Positions 53,681 through 62,739 of a DNA stretch of 64,000 nucleotides are shown one piece after another. The notes under the pieces were generated by a model. The model was given only the letters and a program-made list of their open reading frames with translations, searched no databases and was not told the DNA's origin. Origin of the DNA: Bacteroidota bacterium. GTDB taxonomy: Bacteria > Bacteroidota > Bacteroidia > UKL13-3. Every line of letters starts with the position of its first letter. Position 1 is the first letter of the stretch. Where the stretch lies: the NCBI GenBank assembly GCA_013298895.1, contig JAAFJM010000004.1, positions 62,001 to 126,000 of the forward strand. The letters run 5' to 3'. Both the position numbers and the translations under genes were made by a program.

Positions 53681-54491
53681 CGTAATTCGTTATTGCATTT
53701 CTTACGTTTCCATGGGTTTTTAGCAATTGTTTGGCTTTGGTTTCACTAATTTTTAGTTCGTCCATAATCATTTTGGTACCACGGTCAATAAGCTTATTAT
53801 TACTTAATTGCATATCCACCATTTTGTTTCCTTTTATGCGCCCCAGTTTTATCATTAAGCTGGTGCTAATCATATTCAAAACCAGCTTTTGAGCAGTACC
53901 AGCTTTCATGCGTGTGCTTCCTGTTACAAATTCTGGCCCAACTACTACCTCAATAGGAAATTGTGCTTCTTGTGCTATTACACTGCCTTTGTTGCAAACT
54001 ACACATGCAGTTTTGTTTCCATTTTTATTGGCTTTTTGCAATGCGCCTAGCACATAAGGAGTAGAACCACTTGCTGCAATACCAATAATAAAATCGTTTT
54101 TGGTAATATTATATTCTGTTAAATCTTTCCAACCTTGTTTGGTATCATCTTCAGCAAATTCTACCGCTTTTCTGATAGCCTGGTCTCCACCAGCCATAAT
54201 GCCAACCACCAATCCATGAGGAACACCAAATGTTGGAGGACACTCGCTAGCATCCACTATACCAAGTCGGCCGCTAGTGCCTGCACCAAGGTAAAATAAC
54301 CTGCCACCACTTTTCATTTCCTTATATGCCTCGTTTACCACTTTTTTTATTTTGGGTAATACTTTTTTTATGGCCAACGGAACTGTTTGATCTTGTTCGT
54401 TTATACTTTTTAGCAGCTCATCGGTGCTCATTTTTTCTAGGTTATTGTATAACGAACTTTGTTCGGTGGTTCTAGTGGTTTTATTTGTCAT
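53673..54491 (-). CDS. murQ: N-acetylmuramic acid 6-phosphate etherase
   Basis: 272 residues. It cleaves the lactyl ether of MurNAc-6-P during cell-wall recycling. A SIS fold with GRLFYLGAGTSGRLGIVDASE and FVTGSTRMKAGTAQKLVLNM is diagnostic; the Ser-Arg-Glu cluster (SGRLG, SECPP) is intact. Length is slightly short of the usual 295-300 because the C-terminal part is compact. No MurP/PTS gene is near, as usual in this phylum. Confidence 0.92.
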   Translation of the reverse strand: MTNKTTRTTEQSSLYNNLEKMSTDELLKSINEQDQTVPLAIKKVLPKIKKVVNEAYKEMKSGGRLFYLGAGTSGRLGIVDASECPPTFGVPHGLVVGIMAGGDQAIRKAVEFAEDDTKQGWKDLTEYNITKNDFIIGIAASGSTPYVLGALQKANKNGNKTACVVCNKGSVIAQEAQFPIEVVVGPEFVTGSTRMKAGTAQKLVLNMISTSLMIKLGRIKGNKMVDMQLSNNKLIDRGTKMIMDELKISETKAKQLLKTHGNVRNAITNYAK

Positions 54492-54531
54492 TATTTAAAA
54501 AATTAAAACTTTAAAAGGCAAAAATGCTTTC

Positions 54532-54539
54532 TATATTTG
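54532..54539 (+). promoter_or_regulatory. -7 promoter element of the S41 peptidase gene
   Basis: TATATTTG matches the consensus, 26 bp before the ATG, with TTTA rather than TTG near -33. Confidence 0.55.
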
Positions 54540-54565
54540 CGCAGCAAATTAAATAAAATTATTAC

Positions 54566-56158
54566 ATGAATAACAGTTCGCATAAGTGGCAACCCTTTAT
54601 ATATTCAATTTTAATAGTATTAGGTATTGGTATCGGCATTATTTTACGGCCAACTAGCGCTACTAGATTTATAGGTTCGCAAAATAAGTTTAACGAGTTG
54701 ATGGGTATTATCCAAAGCGAGTATGTTGACACTGTTAATATGGAAAATATAGAGTCGCAGGCATTTAATGATTTGTTAAATAAACTTGACCCTCATTCTG
54801 TTTATATTCCTGCTAAAGATTTACAAGCTGCCAACGAACCTTTAGATGGCAATTTTGAAGGAATTGGCGTTGAGTTTAATATTGTGAATGATACTATCAT
54901 GGTAGTCTCGGCTATCAGTGGTGGTCCCTCTGCCGATTTAGGAATACAAAGTGGTGATAGAATTATTAAAGCAGATACGACTAATTTGGCAGGTGTAAAA
55001 ATTACCAACGACCAAGTAGTAAAATCTTTAAGAGGTAAAAAAGGAAGCAAGGTGTTGGTGACTATTTTTAGGCCATCTACCAATCAAAAAATTGAATATA
55101 ATGTGACCAGAAATACCATTCCTATTTACAGTGTAGATGCAAGTTTTATGTTAGATAATAAAACAGGTTATATTAAAATTAGCCGATTTGGAGCTACTAC
55201 TCACGAGGAATTTATTGAAGCCATTGCAAAGCTAAAAAAGCAAAACATGCAAAGTTTGGTGCTTGATTTAAGAGGTAATCCGGGTGGTTATTTAAAAGCT
55301 GCAACTGATATTGTTGATGAACTTCTAGATGATGGTAAAATGATAGTTTATACTGAAGGAAGGGCAAAACCCCGCCAAAGTTATAAAACGGAGAAATCTG
55401 GCATTTTTGAAGAAGGAAAATTGGCTGTATTAATTGATGAGGGTTCGGCAAGTGCTAGCGAAATTGTGAGTGGAGCTATTCAAGATTGGGATAGAGGTTT
55501 GGTTATTGGACGTAGAAGTTTTGGAAAAGGATTAGTACAAGAACCTTTTGAACTGAGTGATGGTAGTGCCATAAGATTAACCATAGCAAGGTATTATACA
55601 CCAAGTGGACGCTGCATACAAAAAAAATACAGTGAAGGTTACGATAAATATGAAGAGGATTTATTAAATCGTTTTGAAAATGGTGAGCTAGAAGATGAAG
55701 AAAAAATAATTATAAACGATACCACCAAATATTTTACCAAAATAAAAAACCGTGTGGTTTATAGTGGTGGTGGTATTTCGCCCGATTTTAAAGTAACCAT
55801 TGATACTTCATTTAACTCTAAATTTTTAACCCATGTAGCAGCGGCAGGTTTATTAAACAAAGCCAGTTATCAATATGTAGATGCAAATAGAACTAAATTA
55901 AAAAGTTATGCTTCATTGGAGCAGTTTATTACCAAATTTGAGGTAGGAAATGATTTTATGGAACAGCTAATAACCTTGGCTGAAGCTGAAAAAATTGCTA
56001 AGCCAACTGCATTAGAATTGGCTCGTTCTGAATCATTTATTAAACAACAGTTGAAAGCATTAATTGCTCGTCAAATATGGCGCGATGGTGGTTATTTTAA
56101 AGTAAATAGTATAAAAGATAAAACCATTCAAAAAGCAATTTTAGAACTTGCCAAGTAA
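54566..56158 (+). CDS. S41 family C-terminal processing peptidase
   Basis: 530 residues. An N-terminal membrane anchor (about 10-27), a tail-specific-protease start (DLLNKLDPHSVYIP), a PDZ domain (about 95-175, GIGVEFNIV, then GIQSGDRII) and the catalytic core with Ser in DEGSASASEIVSG and Lys in GRRSFGKGLVQ. CtpA-type enzymes trim or degrade envelope proteins. Extra C-terminal helices of about 130 residues are typical of the Bacteroidota form. Confidence 0.92.
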   Translation: MNNSSHKWQPFIYSILIVLGIGIGIILRPTSATRFIGSQNKFNELMGIIQSEYVDTVNMENIESQAFNDLLNKLDPHSVYIPAKDLQAANEPLDGNFEGIGVEFNIVNDTIMVVSAISGGPSADLGIQSGDRIIKADTTNLAGVKITNDQVVKSLRGKKGSKVLVTIFRPSTNQKIEYNVTRNTIPIYSVDASFMLDNKTGYIKISRFGATTHEEFIEAIAKLKKQNMQSLVLDLRGNPGGYLKAATDIVDELLDDGKMIVYTEGRAKPRQSYKTEKSGIFEEGKLAVLIDEGSASASEIVSGAIQDWDRGLVIGRRSFGKGLVQEPFELSDGSAIRLTIARYYTPSGRCIQKKYSEGYDKYEEDLLNRFENGELEDEEKIIINDTTKYFTKIKNRVVYSGGGISPDFKVTIDTSFNSKFLTHVAAAGLLNKASYQYVDANRTKLKSYASLEQFITKFEVGNDFMEQLITLAEAEKIAKPTALELARSESFIKQQLKALIARQIWRDGGYFKVNSIKDKTIQKAILELAK

Positions 56159-56495
56159 GTACAACTTAGTCATAGTAATTTGCTCAATTAGTTATCAAAC
56201 AAAAATAATATTTGAGTCTTTGATTAGATGTATTCTTTAAAATACAAATTGTTTAAAAATTTGCTGCTATTCAATTCCTTCGGAGTTGTTGTGTGTTCGT
56301 TATATATCAATCACAGAGTTGCACTCGGTGCTATCCAAATTAAACTCCTTAGGAGTTGTTTTAAAAATCAAATTATTTATTACACGTTATTATTGATGTG
56401 AGATATTATTGAAAAAGGATAATGGCTATAGTATCGATTTCAAAAAAATACAACTCTGAAAGAGTCGAATAACTTCAACAAACCTATAAGCAACT
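56159..56495. repeat. Intergenic region with small palindromic repeats, no gene
   Basis: Four related arms occur: CAATTCCTTCGGAGTTG (56272-56288), CACAGAGTTGCACTCGGTGC (56312-56331), AACTCCTTAGGAGTT (56343-56357) and CAACTCTGAAAGAGTCG (56453-56469). All fit a loose 'AACTCCnnnGGAGTT' palindrome. They look like copies of a small dispersed repeat in several stages of decay. Confidence 0.6.
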
Positions 56496-58250
56496 CTACT
56501 TTTTATTAAACTGTGTTTCGTAAAGGCTGGTATAAAAACCGTCTTTTATTTGCAGTAAACTTTCGTGGGTGCCGCGTTCTTTTATTTCGCCTTTATCTAA
56601 TACCAAAATTTCGTTTGCTTTTTGAATGGTTGAAAGCCTGTGTGCAATAACAATACTGGTGCGGCCTTCCATCATTTTAGCAATGGCATACTGAATAATA
56701 TCTTCTGTTTCTTGGTCAATGCTAGAGGTGGCTTCATCTAAAACCAAAACCGTTGGATTAACCACCATGGCTCTAACAAAAGAGATCAATTGCCTTTGTC
56801 CCATACTTAAAGTTAAACCACGTTCCTGCACCGATTGATTGTAACCATTTGGCAACCTGCTAATAAATTCATGAGCACCTAATAGTTTTGACGTAGCAAT
56901 TACTTGCTCCATGGTTATTTCCTTATTGTAAAGCGTTATATTATCATAAATAGAACCGCTAAATAAAAATACATCTTGCAAAACCACCGCAATATGTTTG
57001 CGTAAAGTATCTGTTTTGTATTGTTTTAACTCAATGCCATCTATTAAAATTTGTCCTTTTTGGTAATCGTAAAACCTGCTTAGTAAATTAATAATTGATG
57101 ATTTTCCAGCTCCTGTTGCTCCAACTAAAGCCATGTTTTTACCTTTAGTTAAGTTAAACGAAATGTTTTTTAAAACATAATCTTCATCAATATAAGCAAA
57201 GCCTATATTTTTAAACTCAATTTCGCTTTTTAGTGTTTCAAATGGAATATTCCCGGTTGGTTCAATATAAGTTTCATCATCAACCAAAGCAAAAATACGT
57301 TTACTGGCCACCATGCCCATTTGCAAAGTATTGAACTTATCTGCTATTTGTCGGATTGGCCTAAAAATCATTGATATGTACATAATAAACGCCACAATAA
57401 CACCCGCAGATGCTTGTCCGTTAATGGTTTCTTTAGCTCCATACCAAACTACCAAACCAATGGCAATACTTGAAATAATTTCTACAATAGGAAAAAAAAC
57501 TGAGTAATAAAAAACACCTCTGATATTGGCATCTCTGTGGTCTTTATTGATGGCTTTAAATTTTTCTAACTCTTCATCTTGCTTGTTAAAAATTTGAACT
57601 ATTTGCATGCCAATTAAATGCTCTTGCACAAATGTATTTAACTCAGAAACTTTGTTTCGAACTTCCTCAAACGATACCCTCACACTTTCTTTAAACCAAT
57701 AAGCAGCAACCAATAAAAAAGGCAAAACCGAAAGACTTACCAAGGTAAGTTTCCAACTTGCAAAAAACATCAAGCCGAGAATAAATATTATTTGGAGCAA
57801 ATCGCCCATGATACTAATAAAGCCTTCGCTAAATACTTCGGTAATGGTTTCAATATCGCTAATGCAGCGTGTAACCAAGGTTCCAACAGGTGTATTATCA
57901 AAAAACTTTAAACGTAGTTTGCTTAAATGAGAAAATACTTTTGCTCTTAAATCTTTAATTATTAATTGCCCCAAAAGGGCACCTAAATAACTTGATAGCA
58001 ACTGAAAAACAGTTGATAAAATAAGCATGCCAAATACAATGGCAGAGAATAAATAAATGTTTTTAAAATCGCCTTTAGGGATAAAATTATCAATGATGTA
58101 TTGAATAATGTATGGCCTTATGGTAGATAATAGCGCAAAAAGAATGGTAAATAAAAAGGTAAACCAAAACAATTTAGCATGAGGACCCGATAACTTAAAA
58201 AGTCGTTTTAAAATATTGCTTTCAAACGCGCTTGGTTTACTTTTTTGCAT
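56496..58250 (-). CDS. ABC exporter, fused membrane and ATPase domains (MsbA-like)
   Basis: 584 residues. Six membrane helices in the first 320 residues, then a nucleotide-binding domain with Walker A GATGAGKSS, signature LSMGQRQLI, Walker B TVLVLDEATSSID and switch His in IVIAHRLST. A homodimer would form the full exporter. Lipid, peptide or drug cargo cannot be told apart by sequence. Its stop-to-start spacing to gpsA (16 bp) suggests the two are co-transcribed. Confidence 0.9.
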   Translation of the reverse strand: MQKSKPSAFESNILKRLFKLSGPHAKLFWFTFLFTILFALLSTIRPYIIQYIIDNFIPKGDFKNIYLFSAIVFGMLILSTVFQLLSSYLGALLGQLIIKDLRAKVFSHLSKLRLKFFDNTPVGTLVTRCISDIETITEVFSEGFISIMGDLLQIIFILGLMFFASWKLTLVSLSVLPFLLVAAYWFKESVRVSFEEVRNKVSELNTFVQEHLIGMQIVQIFNKQDEELEKFKAINKDHRDANIRGVFYYSVFFPIVEIISSIAIGLVVWYGAKETINGQASAGVIVAFIMYISMIFRPIRQIADKFNTLQMGMVASKRIFALVDDETYIEPTGNIPFETLKSEIEFKNIGFAYIDEDYVLKNISFNLTKGKNMALVGATGAGKSSIINLLSRFYDYQKGQILIDGIELKQYKTDTLRKHIAVVLQDVFLFSGSIYDNITLYNKEITMEQVIATSKLLGAHEFISRLPNGYNQSVQERGLTLSMGQRQLISFVRAMVVNPTVLVLDEATSSIDQETEDIIQYAIAKMMEGRTSIVIAHRLSTIQKANEILVLDKGEIKERGTHESLLQIKDGFYTSLYETQFNKK

Positions 58251-58266
58251 TTAGTTTTATAAAATT

Positions 58267-59292
58267 CTATACTAATTTTTCGCTTAGTTTTTCTATTTCA
58301 AATTTTGCCGGCAGGTTGCGGTAAATAATATTATACATGGCATCCATAATTGGCATTTTTATGTTCATGGTTTGGTTCAGTTCATAAACAGTTTTGGTAG
58401 CATAATAGCCTTCGGCAATCATTTTCATTTCTAACTGTGCCGATTTAACTGAATAACCTTTGCCAATCATGTTTCCAAAAGTACGGTTACGGCTGTGTTG
58501 CGAATAGCCTGTTACCAATAAATCGCCAAGGTAAGCTGAGTGATTGATTTTTCTATCAGCATCGGTAATGGTGCGCAAAAAGCGTTTCATTTCTCTAATG
58601 GCATTGCTCATTAATACAGCTTGAAAATTATCTCCATAACCCAAGCCATGACACATTCCTGCGGCAACTGCATAAATATTTTTTAGAACAGCACCATATT
58701 CGGTTCCACGTACATCTTTCGAAATTACGGTTCTAATGTTTTTATTGGCCACCATAGCAGCAAAATGCCTTGCCATAGTTTGGTTTGAGCTAGCAATGGT
58801 TAAGTACGATAGTTTTTCGGAAGCTACTTCCTCTGCATGACAAGGACCTGAAATAACCACTATTTGGTCTTCAGAAATTTGAAAATCATTTATAAAAAAA
58901 TCGCCTACAATTTGTTTGGTATGAGGCACCAAACCTTTTACTGCCGAAACAATGGTTTTACCTTTTAAATCATCAGCAGTAATGCCTTCTAAACTATTTA
59001 ATAAAAATGCCGAAGGAATAGCAATTACCAATAAATCGCTGGTTTTAATTATTTCTTTTAAATTACTACTCACCTCAATTGATTGAGGATGAATTTCAAC
59101 TGTACTCAAATAATCAGGATTGTAGTGCTTTTCTCTAATAAAATTTGCTTTCTCTTCAGAACGAACCCACCATTGCAACTTATTTAAAGTTGGCTCAGGT
59201 AATTCCTTATGCTCAATAAGCATTTTTACGATAGCAGTAGCCCAACTTCCACCGCCAATTACAGCTATATTTTTAGGTAAATTTTGTTCCAT
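58267..59292 (-). CDS. gpsA: Glycerol-3-phosphate dehydrogenase [NAD(P)+]
   Basis: 341 residues. It reduces DHAP to sn-glycerol-3-phosphate for phospholipids. NIAVIGGGSWATAIVKML gives the Rossmann loop, VISGPCHAEEVA and GAVLKNIYAVAAGMCHGLGYGDN hold the catalytic Lys region. Full length. It follows def on the same strand by about 11 bp. Confidence 0.93.
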   Translation of the reverse strand: MEQNLPKNIAVIGGGSWATAIVKMLIEHKELPEPTLNKLQWWVRSEEKANFIREKHYNPDYLSTVEIHPQSIEVSSNLKEIIKTSDLLVIAIPSAFLLNSLEGITADDLKGKTIVSAVKGLVPHTKQIVGDFFINDFQISEDQIVVISGPCHAEEVASEKLSYLTIASSNQTMARHFAAMVANKNIRTVISKDVRGTEYGAVLKNIYAVAAGMCHGLGYGDNFQAVLMSNAIREMKRFLRTITDADRKINHSAYLGDLLVTGYSQHSRNRTFGNMIGKGYSVKSAQLEMKMIAEGYYATKTVYELNQTMNIKMPIMDAMYNIIYRNLPAKFEIEKLSEKLV

Positions 59293-59303
59293 TAATTATC
59301 AAT

Positions 59304-59855
59304 TTATTTTTTAGGAATACGCATTCTGTATTTAGTATTTGCGCCACCTTTGCTAATGTTTACCAATTTATTTTTCAATAAACGTTTTTTCAGTGGACTT
59401 AAATAATCAACAAATAATTTTCCTTTTATGTGGTCGTACTCGTGCTGAATAACGCGTGCTGCAATTCCGTCAAATTCTTCTTCGTGCCATTCAAAATTTT
59501 CGTCTTGGTACTTAATGGCAATATCGCTCCAACGGTACACATCTTCTCTAATATGTGGAATGCTTAAGCAGCCTTCTTCAAAAGCCCACTCTTCGCCCCA
59601 TTCTTCAATAATTTCAGCATTAATAAATACACGTTTTAAATCAGGATAATCTTCATCTTCAAAACCCGATGTATCAACTATAAAAAGGTTGATGGCTTTA
59701 CCTACTTGAGGAGCAGCTAAACCAACGCCTTGCGCACTATACATGGTTTCCCACATATTGGCTACTAAGTCTTTTAATCCTTCATAATCGGCCGAAATAT
59801 TATCGCCTACTTTACGTAATACGGTATCTCCGTAAGCTACTATTGGTAATATCAT
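59304..59855 (-). CDS. def: Peptide deformylase
   Basis: 183 residues. It removes the N-formyl group from new proteins. All three motifs are intact: GVGLAAPQVG, EEGCLSIP (metal Cys) and QHEYDHIKG (metal His pair and catalytic Glu). The 292 bp upstream (59856-60147) contain palindromic repeats and no gene. Confidence 0.95.
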   Translation of the reverse strand: MILPIVAYGDTVLRKVGDNISADYEGLKDLVANMWETMYSAQGVGLAAPQVGKAINLFIVDTSGFEDEDYPDLKRVFINAEIIEEWGEEWAFEEGCLSIPHIREDVYRWSDIAIKYQDENFEWHEEEFDGIAARVIQHEYDHIKGKLFVDYLSPLKKRLLKNKLVNISKGGANTKYRMRIPKK

Positions 59856-59941
59856 TTATTTATAAACTCGAAATGCGAAATGCCAAATTCGAAGTAAAAA
59901 CTTTGAGTTTGATATTTCTATTTGTTACTTTTTTCTTTTCT

Positions 59942-60096
59942 CCGGTGGCTAAAGCCACCGGCAATTGATTCAATGGCAATTATTATTTTTTATTGACTAA
60001 AGCCAATTAATTTTCATTATTACTTTTATCTCCGTTGACTAAAGTCAACGGCAATTAATTCAATGGCACTTGTTATTTTTTATTGGCTAAAGCCAA
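59942..60096. repeat. Tandem palindromic repeat, period about 90 bp
   Basis: Two copies about 90 bp apart. CCGGTGGCTAAAGCCACCGG (59942-59961) and CCGTTGACTAAAGTCAACGG (60032-60051) are perfect palindromes around TAAA-like centres that differ by paired changes in the arms. Each is followed by CAATTGATTCAATGGCA-like sequence and a smaller arm: TTGACTAAAGCCAA (59993-60006) and TTGGCTAAAGCCAA (60083-60096). Confidence 0.85.
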
Positions 60097-60147
60097 TTTG
60101 GCTTCATCAACTTTAAAATTCATAATTTAAAATTCAACATTCATAAT

Positions 60148-60558
60148 TTAAATGGTGGTCATATAAGTTTGCAATATTAAAACTGCGCTTACTTGATCTA
60201 CATTTTCTTTTTTTTCTCTGTCTTTCTTTTTCAAACCCATTTCAGTTAAACTACGCCTAGCTATTACCGAAGTAAAACGTTCATCTGCTCGTTCAATTTT
60301 AATATTTGGAAAAGTTTTACTAAGCAAAGATATAAATTTTTCGATATGTGGCGTAGCATCTGTATCATCGCCATTATGACGAGTAGGCTTGCCAACTACA
60401 AAACTGCCAACATCTTCTTTAGCGGTATAATCTTTTAAATATTGAATTACATCTTTGCTGTGCACTGTACCAAGCGAACTGGCAATAATTTGCAAAGGGT
60501 CGGTTACTGCTAAACCAACTCTTTTTGTTCCATAATCTATTGCTAATAATCTTGGCAT
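60148..60558 (-). CDS. ruvX: RuvX/YqgF family RNase H-fold nuclease
   Basis: 136 residues. The start at 60558 gives MPRLLAIDYGTKRVGLAVTD, the family N-terminus; a longer frame continues into the inverted repeat upstream and is not credible. VGKPTRHNGDDTD and ERFTSVIARRSL follow, and the catalytic acidic residues (IDYG, DERFTS, VDQVSA) are present. Its product is linked to 16S rRNA 5'-end processing or Holliday-junction resolution. Confidence 0.9.
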   Translation of the reverse strand: MPRLLAIDYGTKRVGLAVTDPLQIIASSLGTVHSKDVIQYLKDYTAKEDVGSFVVGKPTRHNGDDTDATPHIEKFISLLSKTFPNIKIERADERFTSVIARRSLTEMGLKKKDREKKENVDQVSAVLILQTYMTTI

Positions 60559-60575
60559 ATTGTTTTGTATTATTT

Positions 60576-60642
60576 CGTCATTGCAAGCGCAGCGTGGTAA
60601 TCTCAAACCTGAAGTGAGATTGCTTCGTTCCTTGCAATGACG
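60576..60642. repeat. Inverted repeat element, 67 bp
   Basis: Outer arms CGTCATTGCAAG (60576-60587) and CTTGCAATGACG (60631-60642) are perfect complements; AATCTCA and TGAGATT pair inside. The sequence belongs to the type 'GTCATTGCGAGG...AAGCAATCTC' widely seen as a dispersed small element in bacterial genomes. It lies 18 bp upstream of ruvX. Confidence 0.8.
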
Positions 60643-60702
60643 TTTTATTTAAGCTTTTTAAATTTTTTAGATAATAAAGATGCTTCAACCCTATCACCCA
60701 AA

Positions 60703-62220
60703 CTAGTGTTTAAAATGACGAATACCAGTAAAGTACATCGCAATTTTATGTTGGTTACAATATTGTACCGATGCATCGTCTTTTACCGAACCACCTGGCT
60801 GAATAACTGTTTTTATTCCTTCGTTTCTAGCTATTTCTACACAATCAGGAAACGGAAAAAATGCATCGCTGCTCATAACCGAATTGTTTAAATCAAATTC
60901 AAAAGCTTTGGCTTTACCAATGGCTTGTTTTAAAGCATCCACTCGTGAAGTTTGTCCGCAACCAATTCCTAATAATTGCTTGTTTTTAGCCAAAACAATG
61001 GTATTTGATTTGGCATGTTTTACTATTTTATCAGCAAACAACAAATCAGCAATCACTCTCGCATCAGCACCTTGCTCGGTAACCAAAGTTAAATTATCTG
61101 CTGTTAAAATAACACTGTCTTTATCTTGCTCCAAATGACCATTTAACACCGTACGCATGGTTTTACCTTTTGGTAAAGTACCTTTTTTCTCTAAAATAAT
61201 TCTATTCTTTTTACTTTTTAAAATTTGCAATGCAGCTTCATCGTAACTTGGAGCAATTAATACCTCCAAGAAAATTTTATCCAAAGCAGTAGCCGTTTCT
61301 ACATCAATATTTCTGTTTGCTACAATAACACCTCCAAAAGCCGAAACAGGATCGCCTGCTAAAGCATCGGCCCAAGCTTGAGCAATGGTTGTTCTGCTTG
61401 CTAATCCGCATGGATTGTTGTGTTTAATTACAGCCACAGTTGGTTCTTCAAAATCTTCAATTAAGTGCGTAGCAGCATCTACATCAAGTAAATTATTATA
61501 CGACAATTCTTTACCGTGCAATTGAGTAAACATACCGTTTAAATCACCATAGAAAACACCTTGCTGATGAGGATTTTCGCCATAACGCAATACTTGTGCA
61601 GGCATGGTACTTAAAGCAGCAAACTGAGTTTGATTGAAATAATTTTGAATAATAGTATCATAAGCAGCAGTGGTGGCAAATGCTTTTGCTGCATACATTC
61701 TGCGTTGTTCAATGCTGGTACTGCCATTTTGAGCTAATAAAGTTTCGGCTAAAACAGCATAATCATTTTTATTACAAATAATGCAGGTATCATTATGGTT
61801 TTTAGCGCCAGCTCTAATTAACGAAACTCCACCAATATCAATTTTCTCAATAATTTTACTTTCGTCATTAGTACTAGCTAACGTTTCTTCAAATGGGTAT
61901 AAATCAACCACTACCAAATCAAAATATGGCATATTAAACTCTGCCATTTCTTTTTGGTCTTGCTCATTGGATCTGCGTGCTAAAATTCCACCAAACACTT
62001 TTGGATGTAAAGTTTTAACCCTTCCACCTAAAATACTTGGGTATTCAGTTAAATCCTCTACTTTATTTACTTTAATACCTAATTGCTCAATATAATCTTG
62101 AGTACCGCCAGTACTGTAAATATTAACACCTAATTGGTTTAAGGCTTTTGCTAAAACATCTAAACCATCTTTGTAAAAAACTGAAATTAAAGCATTTTGC
62201 ATGCTGCGAGGTTGATTCAT
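60703..62220 (-). CDS. purH: Bifunctional AICAR transformylase/IMP cyclohydrolase
   Basis: 505 residues, the last two steps of IMP synthesis. The cyclohydrolase part (about 1-190) reads ALISVFYKDGLDVLAKALN, NIYSTGGTQDYIEQLG, GGRVKTLHPKVFGGIL. The transformylase part includes LRYGENPHQQGVFYG, KHNNPCGLA, and ends SDAFFPFPDCVEIARNEGIK and IQPGGSVKDD. Full length with complete motifs. Confidence 0.95.
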   Translation of the reverse strand: MNQPRSMQNALISVFYKDGLDVLAKALNQLGVNIYSTGGTQDYIEQLGIKVNKVEDLTEYPSILGGRVKTLHPKVFGGILARRSNEQDQKEMAEFNMPYFDLVVVDLYPFEETLASTNDESKIIEKIDIGGVSLIRAGAKNHNDTCIICNKNDYAVLAETLLAQNGSTSIEQRRMYAAKAFATTAAYDTIIQNYFNQTQFAALSTMPAQVLRYGENPHQQGVFYGDLNGMFTQLHGKELSYNNLLDVDAATHLIEDFEEPTVAVIKHNNPCGLASRTTIAQAWADALAGDPVSAFGGVIVANRNIDVETATALDKIFLEVLIAPSYDEAALQILKSKKNRIILEKKGTLPKGKTMRTVLNGHLEQDKDSVILTADNLTLVTEQGADARVIADLLFADKIVKHAKSNTIVLAKNKQLLGIGCGQTSRVDALKQAIGKAKAFEFDLNNSVMSSDAFFPFPDCVEIARNEGIKTVIQPGGSVKDDASVQYCNQHKIAMYFTGIRHFKH

Positions 62221-62739
62221 AAAAAATATTTGCTTTTAAAAACGAGCCGCAAAAGTAATATTATATCCTTAAAAAATGACATGATAAAAGAATGTAATCA
62301 ACAAAAAAGAACTCTAAATAATTAATTTGCTTGAGTTGATTACAGGTTTATTGACTTTATTAAGTCCAATACAAATTAATAGTACTTTTTTCATTATGGC
62401 CATAGCAATAACTCGTTGCCTAAGATAAGAAGCTATAGGAAAGTGATGGCTCAAAATGCCCACTATTTTTTAATAAAAAATGAAACTATTGCTGAACGTA
62501 AACCAACCAGGTAAAGTTTATGGGTAACTAGTAAATATAAAGCCTAAGCCAATTAATAATTTAAATTGTAAAATAATGTATAGTTTATTAGGTTTCAATT
62601 AAGTTGAAATCATTTGGTATCAAATAAATTGCGAAACTATTTATAGAAGTTTTAATTATTGAATTTGCAGCTTTTTTAAAGGTAATTATGGATTGAAGAA
62701 ATATATTATAAAGGGCTTTGTAGTGAGCATAATTTATCT
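62221..62739. other. Intergenic region of 519 bp, nothing convincing
   Basis: Very AT-rich, with stops in all frames. A 49-codon frame on the minus strand (62314-62463, GTG start, containing MKKVLLICIGLNK) is too short and too lightly supported to call. It may be a decayed exported-protein gene. No repeats or RNA structures stand out. Confidence 0.5.

Noticed and set aside
60559-60606. A longer RuvX
   Set aside because: The extra residues come from the dispersed inverted repeat, not from the family.
62314-62463. A 49-codon gene on the minus strand
   Set aside because: Short, GTG start, no upstream signal, no recognisable domain in a very AT-rich gap.
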